DNA of 64,000 nt from Stigmatella erecta. Its GTDB lineage: Bacteria > Myxococcota > Myxococcia > Myxococcales > Myxococcaceae. Of the stretch, positions 55,441 through 63,677 are shown one piece after another. The stretch lies in assembly GCF_900111745.1 (NCBI RefSeq), contig NZ_FOIJ01000015.1, forward strand, positions 62,001 to 126,000, in the 5' to 3' direction. The notes below the pieces were generated by a model that worked only from the letters and a program-made list of their open reading frames with translations, was not told where the DNA came from and searched no databases. The position numbers and the translations under genes were made by a program. The number at the start of each line of letters is the position of its first letter. The stretch's first letter is position 1.

Positions 55441-57878
55441 CACTTGCTGGCCTCCTTCCGGAAATCCGAAGACGTATCCTCTTGCGGGCTGCTCAGGCCG
55501 GGCACGGACTTCACCTCGGCCAGGGCCGCCCCGGACGGCGCGTGCGCCGGGAGCCGGGAGCGCCGGAACAGCGGCTCGCCCACGGCCTTGAGCACCGCGG
55601 GCGCGAAGATGAACTCCGTCACCGCGCCGAGCACCACGGTGAAGGCGATGAGCAGACCGAACTTGCTCAGGCTGGCCACCGTGGAGAAGGCATAGGTGGC
55701 AAAGCCGCACGCCAGCGCCGCCGACAGATAGAAGATGCCCTGCCCCGCCGAGGAGCTGGCGTTCACGATGGCCACCCGTAAATCTCCGGTCTCCGCGTAC
55801 TGGCGCTGGATGTCGCGCACGATGTGGATGGAGTCATCGTCCAGGATGCCCAGGGCGAAGCTGGCGATGAGGATGGTGTAGGGGTCGAGCCAGATGCCCA
55901 GGTAGCCCATGAGCCCCAGCGTGCCCAACACCGCCGAGGCGTTGAGCGCGGCCACCAGCAGCCCCAGCAGCACCGAGCGGAAGACGGCGATCATCACCAC
56001 GGCCACGGCCAGCACCGTGATGAGCAGCGCCTCGAGCTCCGTCTGGGCCAGGTAGCTGTCGATGGCGGCCCACAGGTGGATGAGCCCCGTCACCTCCACC
56101 TTGGGGCTGCCCACGGCCGCGCCCAGGTGCGCATCGGTGTACTCCTGGATGACGGCGAAGACCGCCTGGTTCTCCTGGTCCGGCCGGTTCGCGACCGCGA
56201 TGCGGATGCGCGCGTAGCGGAAGTCGGAGCTGACGAGGCTGGTGAGCTCGTCGTCACCGGAGAGCTGGTACAGGAGCAGGTTCTCGGCCACCGCGTTGGC
56301 CGTGGCCGGGATGGTGTAGGCCTTGGGATCGCCGTTGCTCAGCGCCTGGTTGATCTCACTGGTCAGGTCCGCCACGCTGTAGGGCTTGGCGCCCATGCTG
56401 GCGAAGCGCTCGGCCACGGTGCGCTCCAGGCCGAGCATGGCCTGGAGCAGGGCGGGGTTCTTCACGCCATCGGGCTTGCCCGTGTCGATGAGCACCTCGA
56501 TCGACGTGCTCGCCTTCAGGGCCCGCTCGACGTAGTCGTAGTCCTGCCGCAGCGGGGTGGAGGTCTTGAAGACGCCCAGGTAGTGGTAGTCCGAGCGGAG
56601 CCGGAGCGCGCCCGAGAGCGCCGTGGCGACGAACAGGCTGAAGATGACGATGATCTTGCGCCGGTGGCGCATCACCATCTCGGCCCAGGTGCGCAGCCCC
56701 TGCACCCGCCCCTCCAGCATCTCCTTGCGCTTCCCGGAGGCGGTGATGTGCTTGCGCCCCGCCAGCACGAAGGGGACGAGGACGAGCGTGATGCAGAAGG
56801 AGATGCAGAGCGCGGTCCCCATCGTGCGGCCCAGCTCCTCGATGGGGCGGATCTTCGAGACGGAGAAGGCGAACAGGCCCGCGGCCGTGGTCACCATCGA
56901 CAGCACGCTCGAGGAGGCCGAGTGCCGCAGCGCCTCGGCCACGGCCTCGCGCGGGGAGCGCCCCGCGTTGACGGTGTTGAAGAACGCCGAGAGCAGGAAG
57001 ATGCTCGGCCCCACGCCGGTGGAGATGAGGAAGGACGGGATGATCGCCGAGACGAGCGTGAAGGGCATCCCGGTGAGCCCCATCAACCCCAGGGCGCAGA
57101 CCACCGAGAGCAGCGCCACCGAGATGGGCAGCACCACCGCCAGCCAGCTGCGGAAGACGATGTAGAACACCGCGCTCATCAGGAGGAGGACGAGCACGCA
57201 GAAGGTGCCGCTCTCCCGGGACATGATCTCCCGGACGTCCGCGTCCAGCACGGGGCTGCCCACCACGCGGGCCCCCCAGGCCCGGTAGGGCTCCTCGGCC
57301 AGGAGGGCCCGGAAGCGCTTGGTCATCTCGATCTTGTAGTCGATCTCCCCCGCGTGGATCTGGGTCTTGAGCACCAGGCCCAGCGAAGTGCCATCCGCGC
57401 TCACGAACATGTCCCGGTAGTAGGGGTGCTCCTGCGCGGCCTTGCGCCGGGCCTCCAGCTCCGCCGGCTCCTTCATCTCCAGGGGGATGAAGTCCTCGAC
57501 GATGAGCTGGTCGTCCTCGCCCACCACGTGGCGCACGTTGGCGATGGAGGTGGCCTCAAGCACATCGGGCACCTTGGAGAGCCGGTCCGTGAGCGTCCGG
57601 AGCTGCTCGACGAACTCCTGGGTCCAGGGCTCCTTCCGCTCGAAGACGATGAGCGCGTACTCATCCGTGCCGAACAGCGCCTGGAAATGCTGGTAGCGCT
57701 CCAGCGTCTTGTCCTCCCGGAGGAAGAACGACTCGGGCGAGTTGTCGAAGCGCAGCTTCGGGACGAACGCCGCCAGGGTGGCCACCCCCACGAGCATGGC
57801 CGCCAGGAACAGGTAGCGCCGGCGCAGGAAGGCGTCCGCGTACCACGCGAAGAATTGATCGAGGAGCCGTGAAATCAC
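55440..57878 (-). CDS. RND/MMPL family lipid exporter
   Basis: An 812-aa protein with a 12-helix RND layout: one N-terminal helix (FLAAMLVGVATLAAFVP), a periplasmic loop, a five-helix block (TFCVLVLLLMSAVFYIVF onwards), and the same repeated in the second half (LLITVLAVAVVMIAVFRSVL). Short loops and the GVGPSIFLLSAF and GILDDDSIHIV motifs place it with MMPL/HpnN-type proteins that move lipids and hydrophobic metabolites rather than drugs. It lies between paaD and the LolA-like gene. Confidence 0.92.
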   Translation of the reverse strand: MISRLLDQFFAWYADAFLRRRYLFLAAMLVGVATLAAFVPKLRFDNSPESFFLREDKTLERYQHFQALFGTDEYALIVFERKEPWTQEFVEQLRTLTDRLSKVPDVLEATSIANVRHVVGEDDQLIVEDFIPLEMKEPAELEARRKAAQEHPYYRDMFVSADGTSLGLVLKTQIHAGEIDYKIEMTKRFRALLAEEPYRAWGARVVGSPVLDADVREIMSRESGTFCVLVLLLMSAVFYIVFRSWLAVVLPISVALLSVVCALGLMGLTGMPFTLVSAIIPSFLISTGVGPSIFLLSAFFNTVNAGRSPREAVAEALRHSASSSVLSMVTTAAGLFAFSVSKIRPIEELGRTMGTALCISFCITLVLVPFVLAGRKHITASGKRKEMLEGRVQGLRTWAEMVMRHRRKIIVIFSLFVATALSGALRLRSDYHYLGVFKTSTPLRQDYDYVERALKASTSIEVLIDTGKPDGVKNPALLQAMLGLERTVAERFASMGAKPYSVADLTSEINQALSNGDPKAYTIPATANAVAENLLLYQLSGDDELTSLVSSDFRYARIRIAVANRPDQENQAVFAVIQEYTDAHLGAAVGSPKVEVTGLIHLWAAIDSYLAQTELEALLITVLAVAVVMIAVFRSVLLGLLVAALNASAVLGTLGLMGYLGIWLDPYTILIASFALGILDDDSIHIVRDIQRQYAETGDLRVAIVNASSSAGQGIFYLSAALACGFATYAFSTVASLSKFGLLIAFTVVLGAVTEFIFAPAVLKAVGEPLFRRSRLPAHAPSGAALAEVKSVPGLSSPQEDTSSDFRKEASK

Positions 57879-57911
57879 CCGTGTTCTCCTATCATCGGCG
57901 CGGCCCTCCCC

Positions 57912-58418
57912 TTACAGGGGCTTGAGCTGCTCGAAAAGAGCTTGGCAAGGATTGCACCTGCGGACGGCGCGGCACCGGGTGGAGCCGAACGCGCTGACCA
58001 GGACCGTGTCCTCGCTGCCACAGCGGGTGCAGGGCACGCGGTCCTTCGCCAGCGACTCGAGCCCCCCCAGGGCGCCTTCCTCCGTGACGGCGCCGGGGCC
58101 AATGCTGATGTGCACCGCGCGCAGCGCCTCGCGCCCCTGGGCGCTGATCTGCCCGGGGCTCCAGGGCTTGGCGTGCGACACCTGGACATCCGGCTCGAGG
58201 CCCAGCCTCCGCACGGCCCGTTCGATCTCCAGGGAGATGAGCCGGCTCGCGGGGCAGCCCAGGAAGGTGGGCGAGAACACGACGGTGCACCGCGCGCCCT
58301 CGACGCGCACGTCCCGGACCATGCCCAGCTGCACGATGGAGATGACCGGCATCTCCGGATCATTCACCCCATCGAGCGCGCTCCACACCGCCCCGGTTCC
58401 CCCCTCGGCCGGGCTCAC
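57912..58418 (-). CDS. paaD: PaaD-like iron-sulfur assembly/maturation protein
   Basis: A 168-aa protein from a GTG overlapping the paaC stop. An N-terminal MIP18/DUF59 domain (GVNDPEMPVISIVQLGMVRD, FSPTFLGCPA) and a C-terminal zinc-ribbon (CTRCGSED...RCRAVRRCNPC) give the same layout and length as E. coli PaaD (about 165 aa). In the phenylacetate system PaaD helps mature the oxygenase complex. Confidence 0.92.
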   Translation of the reverse strand: MSPAEGGTGAVWSALDGVNDPEMPVISIVQLGMVRDVRVEGARCTVVFSPTFLGCPASRLISLEIERAVRRLGLEPDVQVSHAKPWSPGQISAQGREALRAVHISIGPGAVTEEGALGGLESLAKDRVPCTRCGSEDTVLVSAFGSTRCRAVRRCNPCQALFEQLKPL

Positions 58419-59176
58419 CAGTGGCCTCCCGGAGCCAGCCGGCTCACCTCGGTGACATCCCGGTGAATGGCCAGGAACGTGGGCGACGGGACGGCATACC
58501 TGTCGAGCGCCGCGCGGCTGTAGGTCATCCCCTCGGCGAGGTGGGCGAAGCCGATGTGCCCCAGGTGCTGCAACAGCTGCTCCCGCCACGTGGCCCAGAG
58601 CGGCTCCCACGAGCCGGGCAGAATCCCGTCAGAGAGCAGCGGCTCCTCGGTGGGCAGGGCCACCAGCAGCCCCGCGGACGCGGGGAGCACCGCCTGGAGC
58701 GCCTGTTCGATCCGGGAGCGGCCCGGCTCCCTCGCCGACAACCGGCGCAGCCACAGCCAGGCATGGTCGAAGTGGAGCACCTCCTCGCGGCGGATCTTCC
58801 GCGCCAGCTCCGCGAGCGGCGCCAGTGCCGAGGCGCCCAGCGCCTCGATGCGCAGCCGGTCCGCCAGCTCGTAGACGAAGCGTCGGACGATGGTGAACGC
58901 GAAGTCCCCCCGGGGCGCCTCGAGCAGGCGCGCGTGGCGGAAGTCCTGCGGCTCCCGGGAGAACACGAGGGCATTCACCTCCTGGCCCAGCCACGGGCCG
59001 GCGAGCCCATAGAGCGCCATCGCATGGCCAACCTCGTCCTGAGCGATGGAGCTGAAGGCGACATCCTCCTCGACGTTGGGCGCGATGCCCGTCCACTCGG
59101 AGTCGCGGTGGCCCAGCAGGAGTTCATCGTCGGCGAGCGCCAGGAGCAGCTCCACGCGGGGTTCAAAGGTGCGCAT
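58415..59176 (-). CDS. paaC: PaaC-like structural subunit of the epoxidase complex
   Basis: A 253-aa helical ferritin-like protein. LALADDELLLGHRDSEWTG and EEDVAFSSIAQDEVGHAMAL align with PaaC, the non-catalytic partner of PaaA. Length matches E. coli PaaC (about 248). Its start overlaps paaB by 14 bases. The AQDEVGH motif keeps more apparent metal ligands than typical PaaC proteins, which is worth checking. Confidence 0.92.
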   Translation of the reverse strand: MRTFEPRVELLLALADDELLLGHRDSEWTGIAPNVEEDVAFSSIAQDEVGHAMALYGLAGPWLGQEVNALVFSREPQDFRHARLLEAPRGDFAFTIVRRFVYELADRLRIEALGASALAPLAELARKIRREEVLHFDHAWLWLRRLSAREPGRSRIEQALQAVLPASAGLLVALPTEEPLLSDGILPGSWEPLWATWREQLLQHLGHIGFAHLAEGMTYSRAALDRYAVPSPTFLAIHRDVTEVSRLAPGGHW

Positions 59177-59495
59177 GGCCCTTCTTTCCCTCGGCCCGCT
59201 TCTCCTCCTGCTTGGGGGCGCGCTTGTGGGGCGAGTGGCTGGACGCGTTCCGCAGGGAATGGTGCTCCAGCACCCGCTCGTAGGCCGGCGCGGTCTGCTG
59301 CTTCGTGCGCGCCTCGACGTACAGGCCGTGGCACTCTCCGCGCCGGGCGAAGAGCTGGCTGGCATAGAGCCCGGCCAGCTCCTCGTCCGGGGCTTCCAGC
59401 GTGCCCAGGTGCATGACGGGCGCGCCCGGCTTCTCCCGGCCGTACACGTCATAGAGGACGCGGCCATTCGCCGCGGGGGGAAGGGGCGTGCTCAC
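59163..59495 (-). CDS. paaB: PaaB-like subunit of the epoxidase complex
   Basis: A 110-aa protein from a GTG that overlaps the paaA stop (GTGA). The core YDVYGREKPGAPVMHLGTLE and EELAGLYASQLFARRGE matches PaaB (about 95 aa), which bridges PaaA-PaaC dimers. A basic 35-residue tail (KRAPKQEEKRAEGKKGH) is an addition. No separate frame model exists in databases I can see; the call rests on motif and position. Confidence 0.9.
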   Translation of the reverse strand: MSTPLPPAANGRVLYDVYGREKPGAPVMHLGTLEAPDEELAGLYASQLFARRGECHGLYVEARTKQQTAPAYERVLEHHSLRNASSHSPHKRAPKQEEKRAEGKKGHAHL

Positions 59496-60424
59496 CGGGA
59501 GGCCTCCTGCACGGCGGGGGTGGGCGCCAGGGTCTCCGCCACCCAGCGGTTGTCCTCCATGGCGCGGCGGCGGATCTCCAGCTGCGCCTGGCTGGCGGGC
59601 CCCTGGCCCCGGCCGATCAGGCGCACCTGCTCCCAGTCCGCCGGGGTGTAGCGCCAGCGCTGCGACGCCTCGTCGAAGGCCAGCTGGGGGTCCGGCAGTT
59701 GGAGCCCCCACTTGTGAATCTTGGGAATGTAGAGCCGCAGGAACTCCTGGCGCATGTCCTCGTTGAGCCGGCCCTTCAGCTTCCAGACCGTGAGGTCGGC
59801 GTCTCTCTCCGCGGGCGTGGGGGGCCCATGGAAGTAGATCAGCCGGGGCCACCAGCGCGTCAGCGCCTCCTGGGCCATGTCGCGCTGCTCGCGCGTGCCG
59901 GACACCAGCGTGCGCATGATTTCCCGGCCATGCACGACGTGGAAGGCCTCCTCCCAGCAGATCTTCGGCAGGATGCGGCGGTAGGGCCCATAGCTCGTCT
60001 GGAGCAGGGCCTTCTGCGCGATGATCGACGCGGCATCGGACAGCCACGCGATGATGCCCACGTCCGCCCAGGAGGCCGTGGGGTAGTGGAAGAAGCTGTT
60101 GTACCGCGAGCGCCCCTCCAGCAGGTCGCTCAGCACCTCCGCGCGCGGCCGCCCGAGATCCTCCAGCAGGCAATAGAGGTGCTGGGCATGGCCCACCTCG
60201 TCCTGCACCTTGGAGGTAATGCCGATCCGGCGCTCGAGCGTGGGCGCGCGAGCGATCCAGTCGCGCTCCAGCAGCGCCCCCATGTACTCGGAGTTCGCGT
60301 GCATCTCGATGAAGCGGATGACGGCTCGCCGGTAACCCTCCGGCATCCAGTCCCCCGCTTCGATGACGCCTCCGGACTGGACGTGAGCGATGAACTCCTG
60401 CTCCGACCTCACGGTGCCTGCCAT
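59492..60424 (-). CDS. paaA: PaaA-like catalytic diiron subunit of a CoA/thioester epoxidase
   Basis: The start at 60424 is chosen for its GAGGTGAGA ribosome site and gives 310 aa, the size of E. coli PaaA (309). The diiron ligands are conserved: Glu in HANSEYMGAL, Glu/His in KVQDEVGHAQHLY, and Glu/His in ICWEEAFHVVHG. The sequence follows PaaA closely throughout (APTLERRI, NSFFHYPTASWADVG, RWWPRLIYF). In phenylacetate breakdown PaaABCE epoxidises the ring of phenylacetyl-CoA. No paaE, paaG, paaZ or paaK lies nearby, so a thioester in the adjacent lipid pathway is a plausible substrate. Confidence 0.93.
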   Translation of the reverse strand: MAGTVRSEQEFIAHVQSGGVIEAGDWMPEGYRRAVIRFIEMHANSEYMGALLERDWIARAPTLERRIGITSKVQDEVGHAQHLYCLLEDLGRPRAEVLSDLLEGRSRYNSFFHYPTASWADVGIIAWLSDAASIIAQKALLQTSYGPYRRILPKICWEEAFHVVHGREIMRTLVSGTREQRDMAQEALTRWWPRLIYFHGPPTPAERDADLTVWKLKGRLNEDMRQEFLRLYIPKIHKWGLQLPDPQLAFDEASQRWRYTPADWEQVRLIGRGQGPASQAQLEIRRRAMEDNRWVAETLAPTPAVQEASR

Positions 60425-60471
60425 TCTCACCTCTTCACTGTAAATCACTGGAGCAGCCGACTGCGCTCTCC

Positions 60472-60501
60472 TTGACATTACACCTTATCTGGATATATAC
60501 A
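60472..60501 (+). promoter_or_regulatory. Near-consensus sigma-70-type promoter
   Basis: TTGACA at 60472-60477 is a perfect -35. TATATA (60494-60499, 16-base spacing) or TATACA (60496-60501, 18-base spacing) follows as -10, about 64 bases before the ATG at 60565. The whole divergent gap 60425-60564 is AT-rich and must also hold the paaA promoter on the other strand. Confidence 0.7.
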
Positions 60502-60564
60502 AAATCCCAGGAAAGTAGGTTTATTAATTGGATGCACGCCGCGAGCGTTCACCGAGGGGAGAGC

Positions 60565-62247
60565 ATGGACTGGGTTAGCACACGGCCCTTCAACCGGCTT
60601 CGGTTTGCCCTGGACTCGACGCTGACCCTGGCCAATGTGGCCGACAAGGCCTCCGAGGCACACCATTCAGGCGCGGTCTTCTATCTCCAGGAGCCGCTGC
60701 CCTACAGCGGCCTGCCCGAGCGCTCGGTAAGCGCCAAGGAGATGCTGGGCTTCATCAACCGCGTGGGCAATGTGTTGCTGGCCGCCGGGCTCAAGCGCTT
60801 CGACCGGGTCGCCCTCTACAAGACGCACAGCCCGGACTACTTCTTTCTGGGCCTGGCCATCGTGAAGGCCGGTGGGATCGCGGTCCCCATCAACCCCCGG
60901 ATGCCCCACCGGGACCTGCGCAACTACCTGGCGCACACCGGCGCGCGCTTCGTCATCACGGATCCAGAGAGCTTCAAGGGCGGGGTGCAGGAGCTGGCCT
61001 CCAGCTCGGGCGTGGAGAAGTGGCTCTTCACCACCTCCCCGGGCACGGTGGGCGTCCCCTCGGTGGTGCTCTCGCAGGAGCTGCCCCGGGCCTCGGATCA
61101 GCTCCAGCCGGTGGAGCTGGCGAGCGACTCGGACGTGATGATCGTCCACACGTCGGGCACGACGGGCTTCCCCAAGGGGGTGCTCATCGGCAACAGCGGC
61201 ATCATGAGCGCGCTGCGGGCGAACCTGGCCATCCAGCCCTTCTCCCGGAAGAACAAGGCCCTGTTCATCGGGCCCTACAACCACTACGCCACCTACCTGG
61301 GGATGATGACCTCGCTGGTGGGCGGGGCGCCGGTGTGGGTGCACAGCCAGTTCGACGCGGAGAGCGTGCTGCGCACCATCGAGCGGGAGAAGATCTCCGT
61401 CTTCGTGGGGTTCCCGGACTCGTACCTCAAGATGTACCAGCATGGGCTCGACAAGTACGATCTCGGCTCCATGCGCGCCTGGATGTCCGCCGCGGACGCC
61501 AGCCACGAGGTCCACATCCGCGCCTTCACCCAGCATGGCGCCCTGTTCCGCGTGTTCGGGCGCCCCGTCATGCCCGCGGTGTTCGTCGATGCGTGGGGGA
61601 CCTCGGAGCTGGGCTTCTTTGGGCTGTCGCGCATCTCCACCTCGAGGACGAAGCAGTTCAGCCGCTGCATCGGCCGCCCCTCCCCCTTCGGCCACAAGGT
61701 GAAGATCGCCGACGAGACGGGCCGGGAGCTCAAGCCGGGCCAGGTGGGCCGGTTCATGGTGAAGGGCCCCATGCTGTTCAAGGGGTACTGGAACGCGCAT
61801 GACCGCCTGCACGGCGTGGTCATCGACGGGTGGTGGTGGACGGGCGATGTCGGCTACCGCGATGGCTCCGGCCGCTTCTTCCAGCTGGACCGGGCCGTCG
61901 ACGTGATGGAGACCCGCCAGGGCCCCGTCTACACCCTGCCCATCGAGGAGCAGCTGCTCAAGTTCCCCGAGATCGGCGAGGCGGTGGTCATCGGCGTGCC
62001 CGATGCCGATGGCAGCACGGTGCCGAGCGCCGTCATCCAGCTGAAGCCTGGCGTGACCGCGGACGCGGACGAGCTGCTGCGGCGGGCGAACCAGCAGCTG
62101 GAGGCCAAGAGCGCGCTGCGCCGGATCGTCTTCGTGGATGAGTCGCAGATTCCCCGGGGGCTGACCGGCAAGGTGCTCAAGCGCCAGGTGCGCGAGCGCT
62201 TCGCCCACCTGCTCGTGGCCGAGCGCTCCCAGGCCGCCGTGGCCTGA
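60565..62247 (+). CDS. AMP-dependent acyl-CoA synthetase/ligase
   Basis: A 560-aa adenylate-forming enzyme; the ATG at 60565 has GGGGAGAG upstream and is preferred over a start at 60472 that overlaps the promoter. The ATP loop is IVHTSGTTGFPKGVLI, followed by WGTSELG, the hinge region WWWTGDVGYRDGSGRFF and the catalytic Lys region PRGLTGKVLKRQ. It belongs to a branch different from the FAAL at 51-53 kb. It may activate a second acid for the condensation-like protein, whose gene starts 5 bp later. Confidence 0.88.
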   Translation: MDWVSTRPFNRLRFALDSTLTLANVADKASEAHHSGAVFYLQEPLPYSGLPERSVSAKEMLGFINRVGNVLLAAGLKRFDRVALYKTHSPDYFFLGLAIVKAGGIAVPINPRMPHRDLRNYLAHTGARFVITDPESFKGGVQELASSSGVEKWLFTTSPGTVGVPSVVLSQELPRASDQLQPVELASDSDVMIVHTSGTTGFPKGVLIGNSGIMSALRANLAIQPFSRKNKALFIGPYNHYATYLGMMTSLVGGAPVWVHSQFDAESVLRTIEREKISVFVGFPDSYLKMYQHGLDKYDLGSMRAWMSAADASHEVHIRAFTQHGALFRVFGRPVMPAVFVDAWGTSELGFFGLSRISTSRTKQFSRCIGRPSPFGHKVKIADETGRELKPGQVGRFMVKGPMLFKGYWNAHDRLHGVVIDGWWWTGDVGYRDGSGRFFQLDRAVDVMETRQGPVYTLPIEEQLLKFPEIGEAVVIGVPDADGSTVPSAVIQLKPGVTADADELLRRANQQLEAKSALRRIVFVDESQIPRGLTGKVLKRQVRERFAHLLVAERSQAAVA

Positions 62248-62251
62248 CCCC

Positions 62252-63640
62252 ATGGCACCCGGAGCCCCCATGGCAGCGGTGACGAGCACGCCCCAGACCT
62301 ATCCCCTGCCCGCCCACAACCTGTTCTACCTCTATCAGCTCATCACGATCGGGAACCTCAACTCGTGTGAGCTGATCGAGCTGGACGGCCGGCTCGACCC
62401 CGAGCGCTTGCGCGCGGCCCTGCTGCAGGCGCTCGCGCGCCACCCGGTGCTGAACAGCCGGATCAAACGCCGCTTCGCGCGCGCCTTCGATTGTGAGCTG
62501 GTGAGCGAGCCGCTCCCGGTGGATCTGCGCATCGAGCGCTGCGAGACGGACGCGCAGGACGCGGTGCACCAGCGGCTGCTGGCCAATGTCTGGCAGGAGT
62601 CCTTCGACGTGACGGCGGGCCGCCCGGTCCGCTTTCACCTGCTGGAGACGCCGTCCCGGAGCTACCTGCAGATCATCACCGTGCGGCTCTACAACGACGC
62701 CAAGGCCGGCTACCGGCTCGCGCACGACGTGGCCGAGAGCTACACCGCCCTGGAGTTCGGCCAGCCCTTCGACGCCACGCCCATCCAGGTCACGGACCGC
62801 AGCACCGCGGGGATGCTCACCTCGCACCTGCCGCTGCGCAAGCGGCTGCACCATGCCGCCGGGGCGGTGAAGCTCCTGGTTCAGGACTTCCTGCGTCCGG
62901 ACGTGTCGATGCCGCTGCCGGACACGCAGCGCGGCGCGCAGGACTTCGCCAAGGTGGACTTCGGGGCCGAGCTGCTGGAGGGGCTGCGCCGGCGGGCCAA
63001 GCAGGAGAAGGTCACCGTGCACGCCCTGCTCGCCCTGGCCATGTTCAAGGTGTGGCGGGCCAGCGCCCCCGACCAGGTGGGCCGGCGGTGGCTGCGCATC
63101 CTGGACAACTTCTCCCTGCGCCACATGACGCGGGAGAACGCGGACGAGCTCTACGAGACGCTGGTGGTGCCCTACAGCGTGCGCCTGCCCACCTCCGGCT
63201 CCGACCAGGAGGTGCTCCAGGCCATGGCCGAGCAGCTCACCCACTGGAAGAGCGGGGAGATCCTCTCGGAGCTGTACCGCGTCCGGCTCTACACGGCCCT
63301 CTCGCGCTTCTCGCCGCTGCGGCTCTCCTCCTCGCTCATCACGCGCTACGTCGCCAAGTCCAACATCGTGATGTCGAACCCCGGGCCGGTGCCCTACCCG
63401 CTCGAGCGCTTCGGCAGCGTGCCCATCGCCGACTTCATCAACTTCTCCCAGCTCTTCCCGCCGTCCCGGGTCATGCTGATCTTCAGCACCTTCCGGAGCC
63501 GGCTGCGCGCGCTCGTGGTCTGGGACTGCAACGCCTATCCCCAGGGGCCGGAGCCGGAGCTGATCGCGCCCCTGCGGGCCCAGCTCGCCGCGCTGGCGGC
63601 GGGGGCCCCGCTCGAAGCCGCCCCGCAGGCCGCGCGGTAG
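62252..63640 (+). CDS. Condensation-domain-like acyltransferase lacking the HHxxxDG motif
   Basis: A 462-aa protein with the two-lobed CoA-dependent acyltransferase pattern of NRPS condensation and PapA-type proteins: NLFYLYQLITIGN, LRAALLQALARHPVLNSRI, and a second half with VHALLALAMFKVW and SNIVMSNPGPVPY. Where the family has HHxxxDG, this protein reads Y147-N-D-A-K-A-G153, so both His and the Asp are replaced. It may use other residues, act as a binding protein or be inactive. It is co-transcribed with the synthetase (4-bp gap). Confidence 0.75.
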   Translation: MAPGAPMAAVTSTPQTYPLPAHNLFYLYQLITIGNLNSCELIELDGRLDPERLRAALLQALARHPVLNSRIKRRFARAFDCELVSEPLPVDLRIERCETDAQDAVHQRLLANVWQESFDVTAGRPVRFHLLETPSRSYLQIITVRLYNDAKAGYRLAHDVAESYTALEFGQPFDATPIQVTDRSTAGMLTSHLPLRKRLHHAAGAVKLLVQDFLRPDVSMPLPDTQRGAQDFAKVDFGAELLEGLRRRAKQEKVTVHALLALAMFKVWRASAPDQVGRRWLRILDNFSLRHMTRENADELYETLVVPYSVRLPTSGSDQEVLQAMAEQLTHWKSGEILSELYRVRLYTALSRFSPLRLSSSLITRYVAKSNIVMSNPGPVPYPLERFGSVPIADFINFSQLFPPSRVMLIFSTFRSRLRALVVWDCNAYPQGPEPELIAPLRAQLAALAAGAPLEAAPQAAR

Positions 63641-63645
63641 GCGGA

Positions 63646-63662
63646 GCCCGCGGACGGCGGGC
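63646..63662. terminator. Short GC hairpin between convergent genes
   Basis: GCCCGC and GCGGGC pair around a 5-base loop, midway in the 37-bp gap between the convergent condensation-like and copper-enzyme genes. It is small and lacks a T-run. Confidence 0.3.
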
Positions 63663-63677
63663 CCGCCCCGCTTCCGG

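Noticed and set aside
57912-60424. Ordinary phenylacetate catabolic operon
   Set aside because: PaaE, PaaG, PaaZ, PaaJ and PaaK are absent, and the operon continues into an exporter set. It remains possible if those genes are unlinked.
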